Below are positions 18,601 through 26,121 of a DNA stretch of 38,403 bases, in pieces. Under the pieces are notes generated by a model. It made no database searches. It was not told the origin of the DNA and saw only the letters and a program-made list of their open reading frames with translations. The DNA lies in the NCBI GenBank assembly GCA_903845125.1, contig CAIMWS010000553.1, forward strand, positions 1-38,403, read 5' to 3'. Source of the DNA: an uncultured Verrucomicrobiota bacterium (GTDB lineage Bacteria > Verrucomicrobiota > Verrucomicrobiia > Limisphaerales > UBA1319). The position numbers were made by a program, and so were the translations under genes. Position 1 is the stretch's first letter. Every line of letters begins with the position of its first letter.

Positions 18601-19594
18601 GGGACGGTGACCACCCGGCCTCCCGGTAAGCCTGGCGCAAAGCCCGCCCCTGGCCTTCGGAGGCTGGGGACAGGAGATTGCCCTCCAGGTCGTTCGACAA
18701 GCCAAGGCCGCGGATCAACGCATGGATGGGGTCGCCATCCCGCAAGGCGGTGGAGAGCCGCTTGAGCACCACCACCCCGGCTCCTTCACCCACGATCAGA
18801 CCGCTGGCCGCAGCGTCGAAGGGCGCGCAGCGGCCAGACCGGGAAAGAGCGCGCAACTGGCAAAAACCCATTTGGGTGTAAAGCGAATCGGGCCTGGACA
18901 ATCCGCCGGCCAGCATGGCCTCCGCCCGGCCGGCCTGCAATTCATCGACCGCCAGCTTCAGGGCGAACAAGGAGGAGGCGCAGGCGGCATCCAGCGTGTA
19001 GCTGCCACCCTGCAAGCCCAAAGCTCGGGCCAGGATGCCGGCGGGCAAGCCAGACACGTAACGGTTCAACCCCCGGGTGCCGGGCCGTTCCACAGCGGCC
19101 CGGATCCCATCCACATCCTGCCGGAACAGCGGTTCCAGGATTTGCGCCGCCAACGCCGAGGAGGCGCTGGTGGGGAGGGCGATGTTGCCGAGGATGATCC
19201 CGGTGCGGCTCCGATCCAGCGCCGCATTTTTCAAGCCGGCCAGCGCCTTGCGGCCAGCCTCCAAAAGCAACTGCACCGAAGGGTCCAGGTTTTCCAGAAG
19301 TCCGGGCGGCAGGTCCAATCCGGCGAGGTCCGGTGGCCCCGCCTCCACAAAACATCCGCGGTCGGTGTAAACCCGGTCCGGAGTGCCCGGGGTGGGATCC
19401 TGGATCAGGCGGGGATCCACAATCCATCGTCCGGGTGGCACCGGCCGGCTGGTATCGATCCCCTGCCGGATGATATTCCAGAATCCATCCAAGTCCTGCG
19501 CCCCGGGGAACACCCCCCCAAACCCGACAATGGCGATCGGCTCGGCGATGGCTTCGCCGTCCTTTCCGGAAGCATTTTCGGAAGGGCTCTTCAA
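12602..19594 (-). CDS. pfaC: PUFA synthase subunit KS-CLF-AT-DH-DH (PfaB-PfaC fusion)
   Basis: The 2330-residue product starts at TTG 19594-19592, overlapping the pfaA stop (TTGA). Order of domains: an active ketosynthase at about 15-460 (C205 in DAACASS, HATGT, SNIGH). A second KS fold at about 480-930 has D674 at the cysteine position (CGEDASG) and EAGSSGT in place of the HATGT histidine, hence a chain-length factor. An acyltransferase follows at about 1055-1390 (S1147 in GYSLGE), then a Pro/Ala linker with a helical segment near 1484-1520. Last are two FabA-like double-hotdog dehydratases at about 1555-1960 and 1985-2320, with H1841 (HFVDDRVMPG) and H2221 (HFYQDPVVPG). It merges what marine Gammaproteobacteria split as PfaB and PfaC, and resembles myxobacterial Pfa3 but lacks a recognisable C-terminal acylglycerolphosphate acyltransferase. 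Confidence 0.93.
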   Translation of the reverse strand: MKSPSENASGKDGEAIAEPIAIVGFGGVFPGAQDLDGFWNIIRQGIDTSRPVPPGRWIVDPRLIQDPTPGTPDRVYTDRGCFVEAGPPDLAGLDLPPGLLENLDPSVQLLLEAGRKALAGLKNAALDRSRTGIILGNIALPTSASSALAAQILEPLFRQDVDGIRAAVERPGTRGLNRYVSGLPAGILARALGLQGGSYTLDAACASSLFALKLAVDELQAGRAEAMLAGGLSRPDSLYTQMGFCQLRALSRSGRCAPFDAAASGLIVGEGAGVVVLKRLSTALRDGDPIHALIRGLGLSNDLEGNLLSPASEGQGRALRQAYREAGWSPSQVDLIECHATGTPVGDAVEFESLLALWKDCQWRPGQCALGAVKSNIGHLLTGAGSAGLIKILLALRNQCLPPVANFQHPSEKIPLHGSPFRILQAAEPWPARGAGIPRRAAINGFGFGGINAHVLLEEWVGQVQIPASRRASKTAPTPPSPIAIIGLGACVGRWPDLRSFQERVLGGGQDQPPAPREAWRGVPMTQWQSTLGLDTLFPGYYLDDISIPVSRYRIPPRELGDLLPQQILMLEASRAALEDAQARPANPARTGVFVGLGLDLRTTDFHFRWTHLNQASQAAPSPAGGPPGADWLEACGPALTADRTMGALAGVNASRIAKEFRFGGPSHTVCGEDASGLRALEIAVRALQRRELDQALAGAVDVTGDLRALLATDAVKPYSRQGTARPFDREADGPVPGEGAVSVVLKRLDDALRDGDRIYAVVRGIGSAGGGGIGAEGATESGCQQALARAYEDAGIDPQTIGYLEAGSSGTPEADRREVQALTGFFGSFERRHPLWLGSAQADVGHAGAASGMVSVLKAVLAIYQEIIPPLRGLRNPIATLAENNLLRAPAAAQHWVRDRADGPRRAGVNTSSVDGTCLHVVLEACEAQAGGRFGSERSGPPGGRPEGLFVLGGSQPADLRQQVDELRQLAARYRSEPVESLARLWWQKRGAGDARPYCLAVAAQDAAQLDRLLQTPWAEPGHFSGPPAAGPDGDWSRDRDRVFYVRPEDRRPGKLAFVFPGSGSHFAEMGRELAVHWPEIIRRQDAENQRLASQMFARQFWNASAPSGQPLDHRTLICGQVALGTLVSDLACSFGLQPQAAIGYSLGEATSLFALRAWRSRDEMLQRVSQSTLFTQDLTGQPDRLRQAWQLPPDAVVEWKTGLVDRSVAEVRAAMAGLPHLYVLIVNTPHECVMGGNAPEIKTLVERLACQWFPLTGVSTVHCELLQPVAKAYRELHLFETTAPEGIRFYSGATGRAYVPDRETAADAILAQASGGIDFPRVIEVAYDSGVRFFLEMGPGNSCSRMIGQILSDRPHLARSLCANAQDSVPGIFKALAQLIAEGVAVDLGKIYGPEAGSAAAAAPSVAAGEKQVRISLSGPPFGRAARGAANLPPRSSSRPDSPPPGRVQTSAPEALGETARPAAADPLPAADPFELEMAQAMAATQNSTRQAHEAYLAFSQSIFQNLSESVREQMDLISIMAGGGSSARTSGGPGPASQPQPQSRSQEPGRPVALDREACLEFARGSVAKVLGREFQEADVFPTRVRLPDEPLMLVDRILEIHGEARSMTHGRVVTEHDIRPGAWYLDGGCIPTCIAVEAGQADLFLSGYLGIDFQTRGLAVYRLLDARVCFHRSLPGPGSVIRYDIRIERFFRQGNTWLFRFSFESTVDGQPLLTMTNGCAGFFSAAELAGGRGIVRTAMDLKPLPGKRPADWDELVATGVETYSADQLEALRAGDLARGFGPAFAGLPVARPFTLPGGRMKLVHRVPQLDPGGGRFGLGLIRGEADIHPGDWFLTCHFVDDRVMPGTLMFECCLHTLRIFLLRLGWIAEQGQVVLEPVPGVNSQLKCRGQVLETTATATYEISIKELGYEPAPYALADALMYADGKPIVEITNLSLCYTGATRDTFRQLWAGPRAAAARPVLYDRERILAFALGKPSEAFGAPYRVFDQERRIARLPGPPYQFLDRIIAAEGEPFKMVPGARATAEYDIPPDAWYFPENRQGDMPFAVLLEIALQPCGWLAAYVGSALTSGTDLSFRNLGGKAVQRIPVFPGGGTLTTRVHLTRVSSSAGMIIQWYDFEVRAGRQIVYQGDTYFGFFPKSALARQEGLQNAALYQPGPEEAKRSQALPFPRQAPLAGDQLRMVDDLIAFVPDGGPQGLGFLKATKQVNPGEWFFKAHFYQDPVVPGSLGLESFLQLLKFAAIQRWGHSTATRWEAVATGDQHEWTYRGQVIPADHRITVEAVVTRVNDGQHWLSGDGFLSVDGRVIYAMKNFTVRQQAASAGGCPG

Positions 19595-22500
19595 TCTTGC
19601 AGGCGATTCAATCGGAACGCGTCCCGCAGCGCTGGATCCGCCACGAATTCGCAGCCATCCGCACGCGCCAGCAGGTTACCCTGGCGGTCGAGCAGGCGGA
19701 TATTGGCCACCACCAATGGGGATTCGGAGGAAAGGATTTCGATGGCTGCGCGGCTGCCTTTTTTGGGGAACGTGGCGCTGTATTGTTCATAATGGCGCAC
19801 CGCACAGGGCAGACAGGCGGCCTGCAGATGTTCCCAACTCCACAGGATCATCATCTGGAAGGCGCAGTCGAGGGCCATCGGGTTCGCCATCCAGGCGGGG
19901 CGCAAGGGTTGCAGCATCCATTGCTTGGGCGAGGGCGAGCTTTTCACCTGCGCGATGATCTCCCGGGCGGAGCAATGCTCCAGGATTTCAATCCCCTGGA
20001 AATGCGGCCCGTGGAAAAGCTGGTCAGGCCGGTAAACGAATGCTTCCGTATTTCTGGCCGCCGGGGCGGCCGAGGATTTGGCGGGGGGATTGGCCAGCGG
20101 GTTTTCGGCCAGGCGGACCTCCGCCCGGACGTGCAAGGTGGGCCGGGAACCTGAATGGCTGGCCAGCTGCACGGTCACCCGCAGGCATCCATCCCGCATT
20201 TGCGCCGGTTCGGCAAGCACCTGAACGGTGGTTTCCGCGGCAGGATCCAGCACCAATCCTTTCAGGACTTTGAACTGCTCCAAACCTTGGAAGATCAAAC
20301 CCGGATTATTATGGGCCGCCCCCTGGGCGAGCCATTCCATCATCAACGCGGCGGGCAATACCGCCCGCCCGTGGAGGACGTGGGACGCCAAGCAAGGGAG
20401 GGCTTTGACGCTGGCCGTGCGCTCGAAAGCCACACTCCCCGCCAGCAGTTTCAGGGAGCTGTCCCCGCCGGATCCATGGCCGTTTCGCTTGGGCGCCGGC
20501 GCCAGGGCCAGGACTTCCACCGGAGTGCGCCCCGGTTCGGAAATTTCACGGACAAAAAACCGGGCCCCCGCATCGGGTTCGATCAGGCCCACGCCTTCAT
20601 CCTCAAAAACCTTTTTCAGGCCGTCGGTGACCATCCCGCCATTCCACGGCCCCCAGTTGAAGGAGACCACGCGGCAATTGGGCCGGCGCCGGGATTCGAC
20701 CTGGGCGATCTTGTTAAGCACTTCGTTGGCGGCCGCATAATCGACCTGTCCAATCCGGCCAAACCGGCCGGTGTAGGAGGAAAACAGGGCCAGGAGCTTG
20801 AGGTCATCGGCCGCCACCCCGGCGAGCAGGTTCTTCAGGCCGGAGACTTTGGTGTGGTAAACCAGGTCAAACTGCTCCGCCGTTTTATCCTCGATGCGGC
20901 GGTCCGCCAGCACCCCGGCGCCATGGATCAGGCCCTGGATCGGCCCCCAGGTCTGCCGCACCTCGGTCAACACTTGGGCGACTTCCGCGTTGTTCCGGAT
21001 GTCCACCGGGCGGTAAATAGCCTCCGCGCCAAACCGGCGGATCTGCCGCAGATGATCCCGGATTTCTCTTTGGGCGATAATTTCCCGGTATTTGGCCTCA
21101 ATCTGCCTGGGGGAGTTATGGCCGTTGGCCTTCGCCAGCAAAGCTTTCTTGAGGTCCGCCTCCAGGGTGAGGCCGGCCAACCACTCCGGCTCATGCTCCG
21201 CGAGCTGGCTCCGGCCCAAAAGGATCATCCGCAAAGGCTGCTGGCTGGCCAGCCGGATGGCCACCGAAGCGGTGATGCCCCGGGCACCCCCGGTAACCAC
21301 CACCACATCGTTGGTCTTCAGCAAGGGCGCCACGCCGTTGCCGTTGAAAGGAACCAGCTCCGTCTGCAAACCGTAACGGGCGTCCCGCGAAATGCCCACT
21401 TCCACCGGATCCTTGCGAAAAATCTCCTCCAGGATGCGATTGGCGAGATCCGGGCTGGTTTCCACTTCCGGATCCAGGTCGATCGCTTTGCATTGCACTT
21501 CCGGCCATTCGTGGCGCGCCGTTTTTACCAATCCTGCCAGGCCACCGCTAATCGCATCGCTTTTGCCGTTTAGCGAGCCGAAACCGAACAAGCCGTCCAA
21601 GCGGGACACGGTGGCCAGGAGGCCCGGGCCATGCCCGTTGCGGTTGCGCAAAGAGGGGCCGGCCTTTTGCAGCAGCTGGAAGGCTTCCTTGAGGAAAGCG
21701 CCCTCGCTGCCGGCGCTGGGCCAGAGGATCACCAAGCCGGCCGGCACTTCACCGGGCAGGCTTTTGACCAATTCGGCGGGGGTGCCAAGCCGCACCCCAT
21801 AACCCAGCGAGAGCAGCTTGGATTGCAGAGCGCTGGTCAGGCTGGAACCGTCGTTCGTGATCCAGATGAGGGTATTGGGAGCGGGCTTGGCGGGCTGGAA
21901 GGCGCCGTTGCCCCCTAGTTTGACAGGCTTGATGATTTGACGGTGCAAATCCACCGATCCCATGCCCGATACAGCCGGGGTTTCTTTCCTGGGTTCCAGG
22001 GAAGGCGGGACGGCCGGCGGTTCCTGCGCCGGCCCGGAGGTCAGGAAATCCACAATCTGCTGCAAGGTTTGCAGGGTTCCCAAATGCTCGGGTTTGATCT
22101 CCGGAGCGTCCGGCAGCTGGGTGCGGATGGCGGCCATGATTTCCACCCGCTTGATGGAGTCGATGCCCAGATCCGAATCCAGCCCCATGCCCAAATTCAG
22201 CATCTCCACCGGGTAGCCGGTTTTTTCCGCCACCACCGCCAGCAGCACCCGCTCCACCGCGCCGGATTGGGCTGCCGCGGCCGCCGGAACCGGCTGCTTT
22301 TCGCTGCCGCTGGCACCCAGGAAATCGACGATTTGCTGCAAGGTCTGCAGGGTTCCCAGGTGCTCGGGTTTGATCTCCGGGGCCTCCGGCAGCTGGGTGC
22401 GGATGGCGGCCATGATTTCCACCCGCTTGATGGAATCGATGCCCAGATCCGAATCCAGCCCCATCTCCAAATTCAGCATCTCCACTGGGTAACCGGTTTT

Positions 22501-25500
22501 TTCCGCCACCACTTTCAGGAGGGCCTGGCTGATCTGTTCCTGGTTTGCGATGGCAGCCACCGGCTCCGGGGGCGCCGCCGCGGGCGATGGATTTTGAGCC
22601 AGGAAATCCACGACCTCCTGCAACGTGCGCAGGGTGCCCAAGTGTTCGGGTTTGATCTCCGGGGAACCGGGCAGCCGGCTCCGCAAAGCAGCCATGATTT
22701 CCACCCGCTTGATGGAGTCGATGCCCAGGTCGCTATCCAAGCCCATTCCCAGCTCCAGCATTTCTGCGGGATAGCCCGTTTTATCCGACACCACTTTCAA
22801 GACCTCCCGGTCAATGATCCCGGCCGTGGCCGTTTCCTGGGGAGGGGGAACCGGGGCAACTGGAGCGGGCTCCGGAGTTGGTGGCCGGCTGGCCGGCCTG
22901 GCCGGCGGGGTGCTCGGAGACGGGTCCTGGACCACCGGCGCCAAGACGGGCAAGGTCGCAGCCGTTGGCGGCAGTGGCGTGGCGCCGGGGAAAAGCAGTC
23001 CGTGGCGCTGGTTCAAAAGGGATTCCAAGGTGCGGCGGGCCGCCTCCTGGCTGTCGAGGAATTGGCGGTGCAGGCGGGCGGTTTGTTCCTGCATCTGCTG
23101 CAGGGCCAGCATGCCTTGCTGGGCGGTCTGCAGCGCGGAGTTTAAGTCCGCCGGCAAAGCGACTTTGGTTCCAGCCGCCGCCGGGGAAGCGGGTGGGCTC
23201 GCGGAGGGAGCGGCCGGGATAGCCGGGGAGGCCACTTTGGCCGGGAGCGGCGAGTCGGGCCGGATGGCCGGGGCCGCAGGCGCGCGGGCCGGTTGCGGAT
23301 TCCGATAATTGGCCCCAGCCAGGTTGATCACCATGCCGGTCTTGCTGGCGGCGGCGGCGCTGGCCGGTTCCACCGGGATTTCCCAGCGGGTTAAATCGAT
23401 CCCATGCCCCAGTGAGGCCAGGCGGCACAAGGCCACGGCCAGGTCAAAAACGCCGGGACGCCCACCCCGGGAGGAATCCAAGGCGACGGTTTCCACCGCG
23501 CGGCCAGGCAGGATGGATTGCACCAAATCGCTTAATACATGGCCGGGCCCCACTTCCACGAAAGTGGTGACTCCGTCGGCAAACATGGTTTCAATTTGGG
23601 ACTGGAAATCCACCGGCCGAATGATCTGGCTGGCCAGCAATTCCCGGGCTTGCTGGGTGCCCTGGGGATATGCGCGCCCGGTACTGTTCGCATAGACCGG
23701 GATGGTGCCGATGGCGAACGGAATTTTTTCCAGCGCGGAGGCAAAGGGCTGGCAAGCCGTCGCCACCAGGGAGCTGTGGAAAGCCGCTGACACGGACAAA
23801 AGGCGGGTCCGAATAGATTTTTTGGCCAGTTCAGTGGCCGCCTGCTCAATCCGCGGCTTGGGGCCGGCCAGCACAAATTGGCTGGGGGAATTACGGTTGG
23901 CAATGACAATGTCCAGGTTGGCTTCCCGCACGAATTCGGAGACCGTTTGCTCGGGCGCCTGAACCGCGAGCATGGCGCCCCGGTCGCCGTTGCCATTCCC
24001 GCCATTTTTGCCCATGAGCCGCCCCCGCAGGTTGGACAGCCAGTGCAGGGAATCCGGCTCCATGCGGCCGGCTCCGCACAGGGCGAGCAATTCGCCGTAG
24101 CTGTGGCCGGCGGCGGCCTCCGGCGCCACGCCAAAATAATTCAAAACCTGCAAAGCACCCAAACCGACTGCGCCCAGCGCCGGCTGGGCCACCTCGGTGG
24201 CTTTCAAGGACTCTTCCTGCTGGCGGCGGCTTTCGTCGTTGAAGGCGGGGTGCGGGTAAATGAAATCGCTGAGCCGCTGAAGTTCCGCATCCGGATGTTC
24301 GCGGGCGAAGATGTTGTTGGCGGCGGCCAGCGCCTCGAGCATTTCCGGAAATTGGCACGCGAGGTCGCGCAGCATGCCCACGTATTGGGATCCCTGCCCG
24401 GGGAACAACGCGCCGAGTTTGCCATGTCTTTCGCCGGAGCCGAAAGCGATTCCGGAGGGGAGGCTCCAGGCGGTTTTTTCCGGGTGCTGGTCCAACATGG
24501 AGCGGGCGGCATCGCGCAGCGAGCCGAGGCTGGCCCCTTGGTTCAGCGGTATCAACAGGCGATATCTGGCTTGCGCCCGGAAACACAGGCGGGAGGCCTG
24601 GGCCTGCTGGCGCAGCTGGGGCCAGGGCAGCTCCGCGGGCAAACTTCCCACCTGGCTTCGGAGATCGGCCAGATCCTCTGAACTGAAGGCAAATATTTCC
24701 GTATCCCCATCCCAGCTGACATGTTCTTTCCGGGTTCCGTGCTCTTCCAGCACGCAATGGAAATTGGTTCCGCCGAAACCGAACGAACTGACTCCGGCGT
24801 GCCGCAAATGCGCTGTTCTCGGCAGCCAGGGGCGTTTCTGGGTGTTGACGTAGAAGGGGGATTTCCCCGGCGCCACTTCCGCCAAAGGCTGGGTGACCTT
24901 GATGGTGGGAGGCAAAACCTTTTCCCGCAAGGCCATGGCGGCTTTGATCAGGCCGGCCACTCCGGCGGCGGCTTTGGTATGGCCGATTTGAGATTTCACC
25001 GACCCCAGTGCCGCCCAGGTTCCGGCGTGGCCGGTGGCCCGGTAAACCTCCGTCAAAGCCTGGATTTCGGTCGTGTCCCCCACCTTGGTACCGGTGCCGT
25101 GGGCTTCCACCAGTTCCACGGTTTCGGGCGGCGTGGCCGCCGCGGCATAGGCGCGTTCCAACGCTTTTTTCTGGCCTTCCGCCCGGGGCGCGTAAATGGC
25201 ATTGCCCCGGCCATCGCTGGCCGAACCCATGCCTTTGATCACTGCATAAATCCGGTCGCCGTCGCGTTCGGCATCCGCCAAGCGCTTGATGACCACCAGG
25301 CCCAGGCCCTCCCCGATGATCGTCCCATCGCAGCCCTGGTCAAAAGGTTTCGCATTGCCCGAAGGCGACAGGGCCGGGGTTTTGCTGAAACACATGTACA
25401 TGAAAATATCATTAAATGTGTCCAGCCCGCCCGTGATGACCATGTCGGACCGGCCGGTGGCCAGCTCCATGGCGGCCAGGTGCAAGGCGGCCAGGGAACT

Positions 25501-26121
25501 CGCGCAAGCGGCATCCACCACGCAATTGGTTCCCCCCAGATCGAGACGACTGGCGATCCGCCCGGCGGCCACATTGCCCAGGAGGCCGGGGAAGGAGTTC
25601 TCCTGCCAGCCCACATAAGAATCGGCAATCCGGCGGACCACATCCTCGGCCAGCGGCTCGGCCACGCCTGCTTCCTTCAAGGCACGGCGCCAAATGGGAT
25701 GCCCCAGGCGCGCGCCGAGCGGGATCACCAATTCCAGCGCGCCGGTGACACCCAGGATGACGCTGGTGCGGCTGCGGTCAAACGGCTTCTCCGCGTATCC
25801 GGCATCCGCCAGGGCTTGTTTGGCGGCCACCAAGCCCAGCAATTGGGTGGTGTCGGTGGCCTCCACATCCTTGGGGGCGATCCCGTATTCCATCGGGTTG
25901 AAGGCGGTGGGTGATAAAAAACCGCCGCGCCGCGCATAGGTGCTGTCCGGGGCTTTGGGGTCGGAATTGAAATAATCGTCGATTTTCCAGTGGGATCCTT
26001 CGGGAACTGGGGAGATGGCATCCAGGCCATTTTTGATGTTGTTCCAATAAGCTTGGAGGTTGTCTGCCTTGGGGAACAAGCAGCTGATGCCAATAATGGC
26101 TAATGGGGCCGAATCACTCAT
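19591..26121 (-). CDS. pfaA: PUFA synthase subunit KS-AT-ACP3-KR-DH (PfaA)
   Basis: The 2176-residue product starts at ATG 26121; the longer frame upstream is read-through of pfaD. Domains: ketosynthase at about 1-455 (C206 in DAACASS), malonyl-type acyltransferase at about 565-870 (S674 in GHSYGE), Ala/Pro linker, helical segment near 985-1030, and three acyl carrier proteins with phosphopantetheine serines S1136, S1230 and S1322 in LGIDSIKRVE. A ketoreductase follows (TGGARGI from T1610; S1782 and Y1795, 13 apart). A C-terminal PKS-type dehydratase carries H1914 in HVLHGRAVLP. This is the core iterative module that extends, reduces and dehydrates the growing polyene chain without oxygen. 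It overlaps pfaD by eight bases and the next subunit by four. Confidence 0.95.
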   Translation of the reverse strand: MSDSAPLAIIGISCLFPKADNLQAYWNNIKNGLDAISPVPEGSHWKIDDYFNSDPKAPDSTYARRGGFLSPTAFNPMEYGIAPKDVEATDTTQLLGLVAAKQALADAGYAEKPFDRSRTSVILGVTGALELVIPLGARLGHPIWRRALKEAGVAEPLAEDVVRRIADSYVGWQENSFPGLLGNVAAGRIASRLDLGGTNCVVDAACASSLAALHLAAMELATGRSDMVITGGLDTFNDIFMYMCFSKTPALSPSGNAKPFDQGCDGTIIGEGLGLVVIKRLADAERDGDRIYAVIKGMGSASDGRGNAIYAPRAEGQKKALERAYAAAATPPETVELVEAHGTGTKVGDTTEIQALTEVYRATGHAGTWAALGSVKSQIGHTKAAAGVAGLIKAAMALREKVLPPTIKVTQPLAEVAPGKSPFYVNTQKRPWLPRTAHLRHAGVSSFGFGGTNFHCVLEEHGTRKEHVSWDGDTEIFAFSSEDLADLRSQVGSLPAELPWPQLRQQAQASRLCFRAQARYRLLIPLNQGASLGSLRDAARSMLDQHPEKTAWSLPSGIAFGSGERHGKLGALFPGQGSQYVGMLRDLACQFPEMLEALAAANNIFAREHPDAELQRLSDFIYPHPAFNDESRRQQEESLKATEVAQPALGAVGLGALQVLNYFGVAPEAAAGHSYGELLALCGAGRMEPDSLHWLSNLRGRLMGKNGGNGNGDRGAMLAVQAPEQTVSEFVREANLDIVIANRNSPSQFVLAGPKPRIEQAATELAKKSIRTRLLSVSAAFHSSLVATACQPFASALEKIPFAIGTIPVYANSTGRAYPQGTQQARELLASQIIRPVDFQSQIETMFADGVTTFVEVGPGHVLSDLVQSILPGRAVETVALDSSRGGRPGVFDLAVALCRLASLGHGIDLTRWEIPVEPASAAAASKTGMVINLAGANYRNPQPARAPAAPAIRPDSPLPAKVASPAIPAAPSASPPASPAAAGTKVALPADLNSALQTAQQGMLALQQMQEQTARLHRQFLDSQEAARRTLESLLNQRHGLLFPGATPLPPTAATLPVLAPVVQDPSPSTPPARPASRPPTPEPAPVAPVPPPQETATAGIIDREVLKVVSDKTGYPAEMLELGMGLDSDLGIDSIKRVEIMAALRSRLPGSPEIKPEHLGTLRTLQEVVDFLAQNPSPAAAPPEPVAAIANQEQISQALLKVVAEKTGYPVEMLNLEMGLDSDLGIDSIKRVEIMAAIRTQLPEAPEIKPEHLGTLQTLQQIVDFLGASGSEKQPVPAAAAAQSGAVERVLLAVVAEKTGYPVEMLNLGMGLDSDLGIDSIKRVEIMAAIRTQLPDAPEIKPEHLGTLQTLQQIVDFLTSGPAQEPPAVPPSLEPRKETPAVSGMGSVDLHRQIIKPVKLGGNGAFQPAKPAPNTLIWITNDGSSLTSALQSKLLSLGYGVRLGTPAELVKSLPGEVPAGLVILWPSAGSEGAFLKEAFQLLQKAGPSLRNRNGHGPGLLATVSRLDGLFGFGSLNGKSDAISGGLAGLVKTARHEWPEVQCKAIDLDPEVETSPDLANRILEEIFRKDPVEVGISRDARYGLQTELVPFNGNGVAPLLKTNDVVVVTGGARGITASVAIRLASQQPLRMILLGRSQLAEHEPEWLAGLTLEADLKKALLAKANGHNSPRQIEAKYREIIAQREIRDHLRQIRRFGAEAIYRPVDIRNNAEVAQVLTEVRQTWGPIQGLIHGAGVLADRRIEDKTAEQFDLVYHTKVSGLKNLLAGVAADDLKLLALFSSYTGRFGRIGQVDYAAANEVLNKIAQVESRRRPNCRVVSFNWGPWNGGMVTDGLKKVFEDEGVGLIEPDAGARFFVREISEPGRTPVEVLALAPAPKRNGHGSGGDSSLKLLAGSVAFERTASVKALPCLASHVLHGRAVLPAALMMEWLAQGAAHNNPGLIFQGLEQFKVLKGLVLDPAAETTVQVLAEPAQMRDGCLRVTVQLASHSGSRPTLHVRAEVRLAENPLANPPAKSSAAPAARNTEAFVYRPDQLFHGPHFQGIEILEHCSAREIIAQVKSSPSPKQWMLQPLRPAWMANPMALDCAFQMMILWSWEHLQAACLPCAVRHYEQYSATFPKKGSRAAIEILSSESPLVVANIRLLDRQGNLLARADGCEFVADPALRDAFRLNRLQD
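22042..22810 (-). repeat. Three tandem ACP-coding repeats
   Basis: Three ACP units of about 210 bases (roughly 22600-22810, 22318-22530 and 22042-22255 in order of translation) are separated by short Ala/Pro linkers. All share GLDSDLGIDSIKRVEIMAA and PEIKPEHLGTL. Copies two and three are almost identical, and copy one is the most diverged, which suggests a recent duplication or ongoing homogenisation. The serine-to-serine distances are 94 and 92 residues. Confidence 0.9.

Noticed and set aside
15758..18610. Very long open frame on the plus strand opposite the large synthase gene (950 codons)
   Set aside because: It is an antisense shadow of GC-rich codons. The minus strand carries clear KS, CLF and AT motifs here, while the plus reading has no domain and a skewed Gly/Ala/Gln/Arg composition.
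20155..21573. Plus-strand frames opposite pfaA
   Set aside because: The opposite strand holds intact KR and DH motifs; the plus reading is low-information sequence.
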